DNA of 64,000 bases, taken from the NCBI GenBank assembly GCA_026002875.1, contig BPGE01000001.1:806001-870000 (forward strand), in the 5' to 3' direction. This DNA comes from Bryobacteraceae bacterium (GTDB lineage Bacteria > Acidobacteriota > Terriglobia > Bryobacterales > Bryobacteraceae). Below are positions 9,401-16,834 of the stretch, one piece after another. Within the stretch, counting starts at the first letter, position 1; each line of letters begins with the position of its first letter. Below the pieces are notes generated by a model, which saw only the letters and a program-made list of their open reading frames with translations, searched no databases and was not told the DNA's origin. Made by a program: the position numbers and the translations under genes.

Positions 9401-9655
9401 GAAGCTCCGGGCGCGGAAGTCCCCGTGGGCGACGTTCAGGCCTATGTCATCACGTCGTCCGCTCTCATCCAGGCCACGGTTCTCTCGGCCACTCTGGATC
9501 CCGAAGAGCCCGGCGTCTGGCGCGTCCGCATCCGCGTGCCTCAGGTCGCTGCCGACGGCAATTACGGCTTCGCGGTGATTTACCGCAGCACGGCCAGCAA
9601 CCGGATGCCGGACGGCTCGCGCACCTCGCTGCCGACCATCGCCATCCGCAGGTAA
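6428..9655 (+). CDS. Large secreted NHL-repeat beta-propeller protein with Solibacter-type C-terminus
   Basis: The start at ATG 6428 is set by a strong Shine-Dalgarno (aagggagg, 6411-6418) and an immediate signal peptide (MKRIIFCASVW...ALAQ); the frame is open 30 bases further upstream. The 1075-residue protein has about ten NHL-type repeats, each with a D-x-x-N-x-R-(I/V/L)-L core (DTGNHRVL, DAGNNRIL, DSGNHRIL, DTGNNRIL, DTGNGRLL, DSNNNRLL). Most are followed by an ADLVLGQ-type strand, suggesting one or two six-bladed propellers. The last 230 residues (from about VEGLPAPLLSV through LTVYLTGTGPVDGLPPDG) match the domain I know as TIGR03437 from Solibacter. NHL propellers bind proteins or polysaccharides; the function is unknown. 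The gene stands alone. Confidence 0.85.
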   Translation: MKRIIFCASVWAALGATAALAQTLNPLPAKVFGQPGKPRSLNELNAPAALAPNLAKPASLFGPNSVAVDTSLSPPALYIADTGNHRVLAWRDASLAGTGRPADLVLGQRSFHSSAAVNITAAGAFTSSLYAPTSVAVDAQGNVFVMDAGNNRILRFPKPFEQPESESIRADLVIGQPNLRTNLPNRSSTATAPPAASTIKTNGANTGGIQNASIAFDSEGNLWLSDSGNHRILRYPAAAVSGPSNTGASPRDIAADLVLGQPDFVTATPNAGRADPARGDRLLRSSIRFGGPLAFDSQGNLFFADDLARVLVWQPPFSNGQPASRLLGIYIARAGSEPLAAVNPFTFGFRLGQSGSTVIFAGGPQGLWCEGDYLFVADTYNNRVVRYDPVASWPPEDPLQGQISPRMSAVFGQEDFSQNTPNRWQFAEPTAESLRSPVAGAFAAGRMFIVDQGNHRVLGLPYDADNHLPLPADALYGQMEFGLRSPNMPEGRELSGGSLQVIAGNQIVPLGVGPAMAFHYPSNPDEPPHLYIADTGNNRILAYWDARQFDFGKTADLVIGQVGLTRSLANSPHNNPAVPTRTGLLLPSSVAVDPDGNLWVADTGNGRLLRFPRPFDSWATHPEADVVLGQPDFETTPDGEPRRDRLFRPISVAVTGDGKVIAADPAHHRVLVFQGPFENGQPAAVVLGQPDGESATPGADLTRMNFPLSVAVDASERIYVADSNNNRLLVFERAELLADGIGPGLALNLAAGNRNVTPVDVKVNRSNGDIWIADGRQNRVLRYPKYEELLFAAAPQWNYGFSTYGPRTLALDNTGGLYVADAAHRITMHYPLHGVINGASGFPRVAPATIVLLQTDGARFTDAPAEAGGVPLPKELSDVEVLVEGLPAPLLSVGETSIRLIVPKDAPISGLAEFLVRRPSTGEILAHAYITMSNASPAVLFSGTNPATQGQARAVNQNGTPNSSSSPVSVGQELTVYLTGTGPVDGLPPDGEAPGAEVPVGDVQAYVITSSALIQATVLSATLDPEEPGVWRVRIRVPQVAADGNYGFAVIYRSTASNRMPDGSRTSLPTIAIRR

Positions 9656-9681
9656 CGGCGCCGCTCAGGTCCGCATCAACC

Positions 9682-9709
9682 GCAGCGCCGGCTCGCGCGC
9701 CGGCGCTGC
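9682..9709. terminator. Strong hairpin between convergent genes
   Basis: A perfect 11-bp inverted repeat (GCAGCGCCGGC / GCCGGCGCTGC) with a 6-nt loop lies between the convergent ends of the NHL gene and the FliT-like gene. No T-run follows on either strand, so it may be a T-less terminator or an RNA-stabilising hairpin. Nothing else is seen in 9656-9801. Confidence 0.45.
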
Positions 9710-9801
9710 CGCACCATGGTCGCGGCCCGGATTCTTTACGTGCGTTCGATGCGCGCTTCCCGCCGCCCGCCCAGCCCGCCAGACCCCTCGCCAGGCTGCG
9801 C

Positions 9802-10146
9802 TTAGCCTTCCACGTCGAGCAGCATCGGCTCGCGCGCCGCGGCCAGCCGCTCGAGCGAACTTGCAAACCGCGCCTGCGCCTCCTGCGCCGCCAGCGCCTC
9901 AGCCGCCTCCCGCCGCAGCGCCCGCGCTTCCTGCTCGCACGCTTCTCCCAGCTGCCGCACCCGCTCCAGCGCCGCCCGCGCCGACGGCGGCGCGCCGCCC
10001 TCCCGGCACAGCTGCAGGACCTGCTCCAGCAGCCGCTGCCGCCGCTCCAGCGCCTCCAGATACTGCGGATCGCGCCGCCGCAGCAGCTGCAGCAGCTCCT
10101 CGCTCGCCGCCGCCAGCTCGGCCAGCGGTTTGTCCATCGCGCTCAT
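9802..10146 (-). CDS. FliT-like flagellar chaperone candidate
   Basis: The 114-residue protein is almost wholly alpha-helical with heptad-like Leu/Ala spacing (LAAASEELLQLLRRR, LERRQRLLEQVLQL). It has no Cys and no signal peptide. It directly follows fliD with a 4-base ATGA overlap, the place where many bacteria keep fliS or fliT, the small helical export chaperones of flagellin and cap protein. The helical pattern and position fit FliT, which binds the FliD C-terminus, but there is no diagnostic motif. FlgN-like is an alternative. Confidence 0.55.
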   Translation of the reverse strand: MSAMDKPLAELAAASEELLQLLRRRDPQYLEALERRQRLLEQVLQLCREGGAPPSARAALERVRQLGEACEQEARALRREAAEALAAQEAQARFASSLERLAAAREPMLLDVEG

Positions 10147-11510
10147 GCGTTGTTCGGCCGCTTTCCGAACGCCACCGTCTGCAGGCTCTCAATCGCCGCG
10201 TTCAGCATCGTCTTCTGCCCTTCCAGCCGCGCCAGCATCGTGTCGGCCGCCTGCAGCCGCGCCACCAGCGTCAGCCGCGTCGCGCTCACCCGCTCGTAGA
10301 TCGCATTGATCTGATCCGTCAGCCGCTGATCGGTCCGGTCCAGGTTCTGAATGAACGCCGCCAGCGAGCCCGTCAGCGGGTCGCTGTATTGCGACAGCCG
10401 CCCCTCCAGCGCCGACAGCCCCGTCCGCCCGTCGCCCAGCAGCGCGAACACCGCGGGTATCTCGCTCTCCCCGAGCCCCTGCACCACCGAACCGTCGAAC
10501 GTCATCACCCCGTCCGACCCGATCGAGACCCCCAGCTCGAACAGGCTCCCCCGCGGCCCCGTCCCCCGGTATCCCGTAATCTCCTGCAGCGCCGCCTTCA
10601 GATCCTGCACGAACGATTCGCCCTGCAACGGCCCCCGCCGCTCGCCCGTCTGCGCGTCCAGCTTCTCCACCAGTTTGTTGTACGCCGCCACGAAATTCTG
10701 CAGCGCCCCCGCCACTCCCGCCGCCGAAGGCCGCACCCGCACGTCCGCCGTCTGCCCCGGCCCCAGCGTCGCCTTCAGCTCCAGCGTCACTCCGGCCACC
10801 GCGCCCGTGATCGTGTTCGACGCAGACCGCATCGCCACCCCGTTCAGCTCGAACTGCGCGTCCGACCCCCCCGAAATCACCGTCAGCAGATTCGACCCTG
10901 CATCGCCCGGCGTCTGCCGCAGCTCGATCGCCCGCTCGCCCGTCTCGTTGGCCGTGATCGACAGATAATACCGCTCCGGTCCCGAGCCCGCATCCAGAAT
11001 CGACGCCGTCACCCCCATCCCGCTCGCGTTGATCGCATCGCGCAGCCCCGCCAGATTGTCCTGTCCCGGCTCGAGCGCGAGCGTCCGGCTCTCTCCCCCC
11101 ACCACCAGCTCCACCGCCCCGCCGCCCCCGCTCACCGGTCCCGCGTCCAGGCTGGCGAAGCCCGCCGCCGTCCGCGCCACCGCCTGCGTCGCCAGGCTCG
11201 TGATGTTCGTGATCCGGTACAGCCCCGGCGCCGCCCCCGCCCCCGCCGACGCCTGCACCGCAAACGAACTGCTCGACGCCGTCAGCGCCCCTCCCTGCGA
11301 CAGCCGCCCCAGCTGCCGCAACGACGCCGCCAGATCCGCCACCGCCGTCCGCAGCTCGGCCGCCGCCATCTTCCGGCTCAGCAGCCCCGTCTGCTCCTGC
11401 TCCAGCGCCCGCGCCGGCAGGCTCGCAATCGACACCGAACGCTCCAGAATCACCTGGAAGTCGTCGGAAAAGCTGCTGATCCCGGTGAATGTCAGTGGGG
11501 CAAGCGCCAT
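10143..11510 (-). CDS. fliD: Flagellar hook-associated protein 2 (filament cap)
   Basis: FliD caps the flagellar filament and folds flagellin at the tip. The 455-residue protein has the usual layout: an N-terminal helical D0 part beginning FTGISSFSDDFQVILE, beta-rich middle domains (SSSFAVQASA, LRDAINASGMGV, YYLSITANETG), and a long C-terminal coiled coil (LTDQINAIYERVSATRLTLVARLQAAD). The motif DAINASGMGVTASI is characteristic of FliD. Length is in the normal range. No flagellin or basal-body genes are in the window, so this is an outlying flagellar locus, preceded by an SDR and a diguanylate cyclase gene on the same strand. Confidence 0.9.
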   Translation of the reverse strand: MALAPLTFTGISSFSDDFQVILERSVSIASLPARALEQEQTGLLSRKMAAAELRTAVADLAASLRQLGRLSQGGALTASSSSFAVQASAGAGAAPGLYRITNITSLATQAVARTAAGFASLDAGPVSGGGGAVELVVGGESRTLALEPGQDNLAGLRDAINASGMGVTASILDAGSGPERYYLSITANETGERAIELRQTPGDAGSNLLTVISGGSDAQFELNGVAMRSASNTITGAVAGVTLELKATLGPGQTADVRVRPSAAGVAGALQNFVAAYNKLVEKLDAQTGERRGPLQGESFVQDLKAALQEITGYRGTGPRGSLFELGVSIGSDGVMTFDGSVVQGLGESEIPAVFALLGDGRTGLSALEGRLSQYSDPLTGSLAAFIQNLDRTDQRLTDQINAIYERVSATRLTLVARLQAADTMLARLEGQKTMLNAAIESLQTVAFGKRPNNA

Positions 11511-11572
11511 CGTGACGGCTCCGCGATTTCCTTATCGGACCGCCGGCCTGCCTTTTGGAGGAAAATCCGCTC

Positions 11573-12403
11573 TCAGCCCCGGAAAATCCGCCGCAGCGTG
11601 AACATCCCCGCATGCGACCGCGAGTGCTCCAGCTTCCGCCAGTTGTCGCTCACGCTGATCAGCATCCCGCTGACATGGTTCGACCGCGACGAGCACAGAA
11701 ACCGCGCCAGCGCCACCTGCTCGTCCGGCCGCGTCCCCCCGGACGTGCGCAGCTTCAGCGCCGCCTCCAGCTCGGCCGCCCCCGCCCGCGCCCCAGCCGC
11801 AATGATGTCGTCCGTCAGGCTCGTGTAGGTCGGCCCCGGATTCATGCAGTTGACCTGCACGTTCGCCTCCCGCACCTCCTCGGCCAGCGTCTCGGCCAGC
11901 CGCGCCAGCGCCGCCTGCGCCGCGCTGTAAGACGAGAAATTCGCCCGCGGATGCGCCGCCCCCGGCCCGGCCAGGAACACGATCTTGCCCTCCCGCGCCG
12001 CCAGCATGTCCGGCAGAACCGCGCGGCACAGATGCATCGCCCCGCCCAGGTTCGTCTCCACGCCCTCCATCCATTCTCCGGGGTCGCATTGCGCCAGCGG
12101 TCCGATCGCCCCGAACGAGCCGTGCGCGCACACCAGCGCCCGCACCGGCCCGGCGAGCTCCCGGAACCGCGCCACCGCCTCCTCCACCTGCCGGTAGTCC
12201 CGCACGTCGCACAGAAAGCCCGCCGCCCGGCCGCCGGCGTGCTCGATCTCCAGCTGCGCCAGCTCCAGCTCCGCCTTCGACCGGGCCAGCAGCCCGACAT
12301 GCGCCCCCAGCCCCGCAAACGCCAGCGCCAGCCTCTTGCCGATCCCCCGTCCTGCGCCGGACACGAGCATCGCCCGGCCTTCGAATTCGTTCGCATCCGC
12401 CAC
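11573..12403 (-). CDS. SDR-fold protein lacking the catalytic Ser and Lys
   Basis: The start is GTG 12403, with an AAGGAG Shine-Dalgarno and a TAGGAT box 20 nt upstream. The 276-residue protein has the SDR dinucleotide fingerprint SGAGRGIG (15-22). In classical SDRs the active site is Ser, then Tyr 13 residues later, then Lys four residues after that. Here Tyr159 is kept (SSYSAAQ), but the Lys position is Gln163 and the Ser position is Gly146. NAG is replaced by CAHG at 92-95. The protein may therefore bind NAD(P) without normal oxidoreductase activity. It lies 62 bases before fliD and 46 bases after the diguanylate cyclase gene, so a motility-linked role is possible. Confidence 0.8.
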   Translation of the reverse strand: MADANEFEGRAMLVSGAGRGIGKRLALAFAGLGAHVGLLARSKAELELAQLEIEHAGGRAAGFLCDVRDYRQVEEAVARFRELAGPVRALVCAHGSFGAIGPLAQCDPGEWMEGVETNLGGAMHLCRAVLPDMLAAREGKIVFLAGPGAAHPRANFSSYSAAQAALARLAETLAEEVREANVQVNCMNPGPTYTSLTDDIIAAGARAGAAELEAALKLRTSGGTRPDEQVALARFLCSSRSNHVSGMLISVSDNWRKLEHSRSHAGMFTLRRIFRG

Positions 12404-12423
12404 GGGAAGAATTCTCCTTCCCG

Positions 12424-12429
12424 ATCCTA
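12424..12429 (-). promoter_or_regulatory. -10-like TAGGAT upstream of the degenerate SDR gene
   Basis: Reverse-strand TAGGAT lies 20 nt before the GTG start, leaving room for the AAGGAG ribosome-binding site. It could start a separate SDR-fliD transcript inside the cluster. Confidence 0.35.
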
Positions 12430-12449
12430 GCAGCCTCCCGCGCCCGGCG

Positions 12450-13508
12450 TCACCGGCTTCCCTTGCTCTGATACAGCGCCTGATCAGCCCGCCTCAGCGT
12501 GTCCTCGAGCGATTCGCCCGGCCGGTGTTCGGCCACGCCCATCGACAGTCCGACGCGCAGCCGCAGGGCTTCGCCCCCGACATGGACCTGATAATGGCCG
12601 CTCAGCGCCTGCTCGAGCAGCCGCGCCCGCGCCATCGCGTCCCGCAACGGCGCGGGCAGCAGCGCCACGAACTCGTCGCCGCCCCACCGCGCCGCCAGAT
12701 CGTCGGCGCGCAGCTGATGCTTCAGCCTCTCCGCGAACAGCCGCAGCAGCTCGTCGCCCGCCAGATGGCCGTGCACGTCGTTCACCTTCTTGAAAAAGTT
12801 CAGATCGATCAGGACGAGGCTGAACGGCAGGCCGGCCTCGATCATCTCCCGGGCGCGCCGCTCGAACGAGGCGCGGTTGGCCAGCCCGGTCAGCGGGTCC
12901 CGCTGCGCCGCGCGCTCCACCTCGTCCAGCCGCCGCCGGTAGCACTGCATCTCCCGTTCCAGCTCCTCCACGATCTGGCGGTTCTCCCTCCGCATCTCCT
13001 CCACCAGCGCCGTGATCAGCTGCACCTGGCTCAGAATCTGCTGGCGCAGCTCGCGCAGGTCTTCCCGCTCGGCCGCGCTCTTCAGCCCGCGCGCCACGTC
13101 AAGAAACTCCGACTCGTGGCGGCTGCCGCGCCTCTGCAGCGACGCCGCCGTCTCCTCCAGCAGCTTCACCACCTCGGCCAGCTCCACCGTGCCCGCCAGC
13201 TCCCGGCGGATGAAGTCGTGCGCCGTCTGCAGCGCTCCGTCCAGCTCCCGCCGCGCCTCGGCGAACCCCCGCTCGTCCGGCGCCTTGGCCAGACGCTGGC
13301 GCGCCGCCGCCACCGTCGGCGGCGGCCCCAGGATCTTCTCGGCACAGGGCTGGAACACATGCCGCTCCACGCCCGCCAGCGCCTCCAGATACGCCCCCAG
13401 GGCGCATCGGAACAGCGCATGCTGATACTCCGCCTGCTCCAGGCTGGCTTTCAGACTGATGATTTCCCGGCTCGACATGGCGTTTGCGCCGTTCGCGTCA
13501 TGCCCCAT
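12450..13508 (-). CDS. Diguanylate cyclase with N-terminal helical sensory region
   Basis: The 352-residue protein ends in a GGDEF domain (about 190-350) with an intact WGGDEF (GGDEF 276-280) and, five residues before it, an RxxD inhibitory site (R267-D270). It is therefore predicted to make cyclic di-GMP from two GTP and to be product-inhibited. The first 200 residues are helical, with a coiled coil just before the cyclase (ENRQIVEELEREMQCY), and contain no known sensor domain. There is no membrane span. An alternative start is ATG 13478 (MSSREI). It heads a minus-strand cluster that includes fliD, consistent with control of motility. Confidence 0.88.
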   Translation of the reverse strand: MGHDANGANAMSSREIISLKASLEQAEYQHALFRCALGAYLEALAGVERHVFQPCAEKILGPPPTVAAARQRLAKAPDERGFAEARRELDGALQTAHDFIRRELAGTVELAEVVKLLEETAASLQRRGSRHESEFLDVARGLKSAAEREDLRELRQQILSQVQLITALVEEMRRENRQIVEELEREMQCYRRRLDEVERAAQRDPLTGLANRASFERRAREMIEAGLPFSLVLIDLNFFKKVNDVHGHLAGDELLRLFAERLKHQLRADDLAARWGGDEFVALLPAPLRDAMARARLLEQALSGHYQVHVGGEALRLRVGLSMGVAEHRPGESLEDTLRRADQALYQSKGSR

Positions 13509-13533
13509 ATCGGCCCCCCGCGCCCCAAATTGA

Positions 13534-13547
13534 AGAATTGTAATTCT
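13534..13547. promoter_or_regulatory. Palindrome AGAATT-GT-AATTCT between divergent cyclase and rplU genes
   Basis: A perfect two-fold repeat with 6-bp arms and a 2-bp centre lies in the only A/T-rich patch of the intergenic region 13509-13706. A reverse-strand TACAAT (13542-13537) is embedded in it and could be the -10 of the diguanylate cyclase gene, 28 nt from its ATG. A repressor bound here would cover that box. The rest of the gap shows no gene. Confidence 0.45.
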
Positions 13548-13706
13548 GAATCTTCCCTGCCACAGGGGATTTGCGCCAGCGCGCCCGATCGGCTACCATG
13601 AAAAGTTGTGGCGCTAGGCCGGGTGCCACCGTGCGCCCGGGCGCCTGCCCACCCGCCGGGACAACACTCAGCATCGTTCCCGCAGCGTCATCGAGAGGAT
13701 AGACCC

Positions 13707-14018
13707 ATGTTTGCAGTGATCGAAACTGGCGGCAAGCAATACCGCGTCGCCCCCGGCGATACCGTCCTGGTCGAGACCCTGCCCGGCGAAGCCGGAGCAG
13801 CGGTCGAGTTCGACCGCGTCCTCGCCGTCGGCAAGGACGACGGCACGGTCGTCGCCGGCGCGGAAGCCGCCTCGGCCCGCGTCCGCGGCGAGATCCAGAA
13901 GCACGGCCGCGGCGACAAAGTCATCGTCTTCAAATTCAAAAGGAAAAAGCAGTACAAGCGCACGATCGGCCACCGGCAGAACTTCACCGCCGTGAAGATC
14001 TCCGACATCGTGCTCTGA
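13707..14018 (+). CDS. rplU: 50S ribosomal protein L21
   Basis: L21 binds 23S rRNA in the large subunit. The 103-residue product starts [14 protein letters not shown] and contains [15 protein letters not shown] and the C-terminal GHRQNFT motif, all diagnostic. ATG 13707 is preceded by a GAGAGG Shine-Dalgarno; the frame is open further upstream without homologous sequence. It is followed 19 bases later by rpmA, the usual L21-L27-Obg order. Confidence 0.97.
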   Translation: MFAVIETGGKQYRVAPGDTVLVETLPGEAGAAVEFDRVLAVGKDDGTVVAGAEAASARVRGEIQKHGRGDKVIVFKFKRKKQYKRTIGHRQNFTAVKISDIVL

Positions 14019-14037
14019 CAGGGAGGGCCCTTCCGAC

Positions 14038-14298
14038 ATGGCGCACAAAAAAGGACTCGGCAGCTCGAAAAACGGCCGCGACAGCGCCGCCCAGCGGCTC
14101 GGCATCAAGGTCTTCAGCGGCGAGATCGTCAAGGGCGGCGCCATTCTCGTCCGCCAGCGCGGCACCCGCTACAAGCCCGGCGAAAATGTCGGCATCGGCA
14201 GCGACGACACCCTCTACGCCCGCATCGGCGGGCGCGTCGAGTGGCGCGACCGCGGCCGCCTCGGCAAGTGGGTCAGCGTCGTCGCGCTGGAGGCCTGA
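14038..14298 (+). CDS. rpmA: 50S ribosomal protein L27
   Basis: L27 reaches the peptidyl-transferase centre with its N-terminus. The 86-residue protein begins [16 protein letters not shown] with the family's AQRLGIKVF and [14 protein letters not shown]. The N-terminus begins directly with the mature-type AHKK sequence, so no cleaved Firmicute-like extension is present. A Shine-Dalgarno (AGGGAGGG) lies 11 bases ahead. It is co-transcribed with rplU. Confidence 0.97.
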   Translation: MAHKKGLGSSKNGRDSAAQRLGIKVFSGEIVKGGAILVRQRGTRYKPGENVGIGSDDTLYARIGGRVEWRDRGRLGKWVSVVALEA

Positions 14299-14329
14299 TC
14301 CCGCTCCGCCTGCAGCGTTCCCGTTTTCC

Positions 14330-14372
14330 GGCCGCCGGGCGCCCTTCGAGCCCCGGCGGCCTTTCCCTTTTC
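14330..14372 (+). terminator. Rho-independent terminator-like hairpin after rpmA
   Basis: A perfect 10-bp stem (GGCCGCCGGG / CCCGGCGGCC, 14330-14339 and 14352-14361) with a 12-nt loop is followed by tttccctttt. It would end or attenuate the rplU-rpmA transcript ahead of obgE, giving the ribosomal genes higher expression than the GTPase. Confidence 0.65.
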
Positions 14373-14391
14373 CGCTCCCCCCAGCCTTCCC

Positions 14392-15411
14392 ATGTTCGTT
14401 GACGAAGCCATCATCCGCGTCAAGGCCGGCGACGGCGGCAACGGCTGCGTCGCTTTCCGCCGCGAAAAGTACGTCCCCCGCGGCGGCCCCAGCGGCGGCG
14501 ATGGCGGCAAGGGCGGCGACGTCATCCTCGCCTCCAGCCAGCACTACAACACGCTGCTCCATTTCCGTTTCAATCCCGAACACCGCGCCGAGCGCGGCCG
14601 CCACGGCGAAGGCAGCAACCGCACCGGCCGCAGCGGCGCCGATCTCATCGTTCCCGTCCCTGTCGGAACCGTCGTCCACGACGCCGAGACCGGCGAAGTC
14701 CTGTTCGATTTCACTGCGCCCGGCCAGCGCTTCATCGCCGCCCGCGGCGGCCGCGGCGGCCGCGGCAACCAGCACTTCGCCACTCCCGTGCATCAGGCCC
14801 CCACCCGCGCCGAGCCCGGCCAGCCCGGCGAAGAGCGCCGCCTCCGCCTCGTGCTGAAGCTCCTCGCCGACGCCGGCCTCGTCGGCTTCCCCAACGCCGG
14901 CAAGTCCACCCTGATCTCCCGCATCTCCGCCGCCCGGCCCAAGATCGCCGACTATCCCTTCACGACGCTCGAGCCCCATCTCGGCGTCGTCCAGATGCCG
15001 GACATGCGCACCTTCGTCGTCGCCGACATCCCCGGCCTCATCGAAGGCGCGCATGAAGGCCACGGCCTCGGCATCCAGTTCCTGCGCCACATCGAGCGCA
15101 CCCGCCTGCTGCTGCACCTCGTCGACGTCAGCGAATCGAGCGGCCGCGACCCGAAGCGCGACTTCGACATCATCCTCTCGGAGCTGGCCGGCTACAGCGA
15201 AGAGCTCGCCCGCAAGCCCATGTTCGTCGTCGCCACCAAGATCGACATCCTCCAGGACCGCCGCCGCCTGGAAAGCCTCCGCCGCAAGGCCAAACGCAAG
15301 GGTCTGCCCTTCTTCGCCATCTCCGCCGTCACCGGGCAGGGAATCTCCGAACTGCTCCACGCCGCCGCCGCGGCCGTGCTCGGCCCGCAGCCCGGGCCGT
15401 CAGGCTCTTAA
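14392..15411 (+). CDS. obgE: Obg family GTPase
   Basis: Obg is an essential ribosome-assembly and stress-linked GTPase. The 339-residue protein has the glycine-rich Obg domain (about 1-158; [19 protein letters not shown]) and the G domain with GFPNAGKST (P-loop), DIPGL (G3) and ATKID (G4). It lacks the C-terminal OCT domain seen in some Firmicutes, as is normal for shorter Obg proteins. No Shine-Dalgarno is visible before ATG 14392. The 3' end overlaps the convergent transpeptidase gene by 4 bases. Confidence 0.95.
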   Translation: MFVDEAIIRVKAGDGGNGCVAFRREKYVPRGGPSGGDGGKGGDVILASSQHYNTLLHFRFNPEHRAERGRHGEGSNRTGRSGADLIVPVPVGTVVHDAETGEVLFDFTAPGQRFIAARGGRGGRGNQHFATPVHQAPTRAEPGQPGEERRLRLVLKLLADAGLVGFPNAGKSTLISRISAARPKIADYPFTTLEPHLGVVQMPDMRTFVVADIPGLIEGAHEGHGLGIQFLRHIERTRLLLHLVDVSESSGRDPKRDFDIILSELAGYSEELARKPMFVVATKIDILQDRRRLESLRRKAKRKGLPFFAISAVTGQGISELLHAAAAAVLGPQPGPSGS

Positions 15412-16670
15412 CGGCCTCCGTCCGAGATCAGCGCCGCCGGGCTGTAGGGCTTCCGCTCGGCCAGATACTGCTGCTCGGCCAAAGCCTTGTAGACCTGCCC
15501 CGCGATGCCCGACGCCACCGGTCCATTCACCGGCGCCCCGCCCGTCAGCAGCACCGTCACCACCAGCTTCCGCCCGTTCACGTCGTTGAAGCTCGAAAAC
15601 CATCCCAGGTGCGTCCGCGAGTCCGTGCACGTGCCCGTCTTGCCGAAGATCGGCGTCGAGGGGTCGAACGCCGCCCGCCGCGCCGTGCCGTAATCCACCG
15701 CCGCCATCATGCCCGGCAGCACGTCCTCGATGCGCGCCGCCAGCTCGATCCGCCTCTTCAGCCGCGGCGTCAGCCGCTCGGCCTCTTCCTGCGTCCGCGG
15801 ATGCTGCAGCCAGTACAGCGAACCGCCGTTGGCGATCGCGGCGACCATCGCCGTCAGCTGCAGCGGCGTGATCGCGATCGCTTCGCCGAAGCTCGTCATC
15901 ATGCCGCAGGGCACGTCTTTCGGCTTCCACTCGGGCAGAATGCCCGCGCTCTCGCCCTCGATGTCGAGCCCCGATTTCTCGCCCAGTCCGAACAGCCGCG
16001 CGTAGTGGTAAATGCGGTCGAACCCCAGCTTCTCGCCGATGTCGAAAAAGAACTTGTTGTTGGACCGCGCCAGCGCTTCCGTCAGATCCATGCTCTCGCG
16101 CCGCGTCAGCCGCAGCCGCGTCTCGCGGTCGATGATTCCTTCGTGCAGCCCGGCCACGGCCGCCACCAGCTTGATCGTCGAACACGGCTGGTAGGCCCCC
16201 GAGCGCGCCAGCTTCTGGTTCACCATCGCCAGGATGCGGCCCGTGAACGGATCGGCCACCACCACGCTGCCGTTGTACGGGCCCAGAGCCTCCACCGCCG
16301 CCCGGCGCACCACCGGATCCTCGCCGTCGGCCACGTCGCCCAGCGTCGAATCGGCGTAGGTCGGCGTCGTCCACGGGCTGTAGCTCCGCCGACGCGCCGC
16401 CGGCGCCCGCCGCGCCGGGCTCGCGGCCACGCTCTGGGCGGGCCTCTGCGCGCGGCTCGAGTGCAGTGCGGCCGGCTGCCGCCTGGCCGCCGGCGCGGCC
16501 TTCGCGCTTTGCTTCGCCGTTCCGCCCGCCGCCTTCTTCGACGTCTGCACGGGCTTGCCCGCGCGCGGCACCGCGGCCTTCTTCTTCGTCTCCGCAACGG
16601 GTTGGGTTTTCTGGCTGGAGGCGGGAATCAGCGCCGCCGTCAGGAACGCCAGGCAAAGAAGACGAACCAT
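15408..16670 (-). CDS. Exported penicillin-binding transpeptidase-domain protein
   Basis: The 420-residue protein has a signal peptide (1-19), then a low-complexity Ala/Lys/Arg/Pro-rich linker (20-97), then a penicillin-binding transpeptidase domain. All three catalytic motifs are present: SxxK as S164-TI-K167, SxN as S203-NN, and KTG at 344-346. It lacks the pedestal and transglycosylase domains of class A/B PBPs, so it resembles the isolated transpeptidase domain of FtsI/MrdA-like proteins. The basic linker may bind the cell wall or nucleoid-free surface polymers; that is inference. A purine-rich ribosome site (gaggaagaagg) precedes the ATG. Confidence 0.85.
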   Translation of the reverse strand: MVRLLCLAFLTAALIPASSQKTQPVAETKKKAAVPRAGKPVQTSKKAAGGTAKQSAKAAPAARRQPAALHSSRAQRPAQSVAASPARRAPAARRRSYSPWTTPTYADSTLGDVADGEDPVVRRAAVEALGPYNGSVVVADPFTGRILAMVNQKLARSGAYQPCSTIKLVAAVAGLHEGIIDRETRLRLTRRESMDLTEALARSNNKFFFDIGEKLGFDRIYHYARLFGLGEKSGLDIEGESAGILPEWKPKDVPCGMMTSFGEAIAITPLQLTAMVAAIANGGSLYWLQHPRTQEEAERLTPRLKRRIELAARIEDVLPGMMAAVDYGTARRAAFDPSTPIFGKTGTCTDSRTHLGWFSSFNDVNGRKLVVTVLLTGGAPVNGPVASGIAGQVYKALAEQQYLAERKPYSPAALISDGGR

Positions 16671-16828
16671 GCTGCCTTCTTCCTCTCGAATCCGGATTTC
16701 GAGGCGGAAGACGCGCCCGGCGTCCCGCCCGGGTCAAACAAGACAACCCTATTCTGTTGTATCGGCCCCCCGCCCGTCAAGCTGAAATTCCCCGCCCGGG
16801 GCTGTGCGCCGCTCCCGCTCCGCCCGTG

Positions 16829-16834
16829 TAAGCT
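16829..16834 (+). promoter_or_regulatory. -10-like TAAGCT before the sugar isomerase gene
   Basis: TAAGCT ends directly at ATG 16835 and lies 9 nt before the in-frame ATG 16844, which supports 16844 as a leaderless start. Confidence 0.4.

Noticed and set aside
13984-15360. 458-codon antisense frame over rpmA and obgE
   Set aside because: Both sense genes are certain; the shadow is acidic and repetitive only because of the complementary codons.
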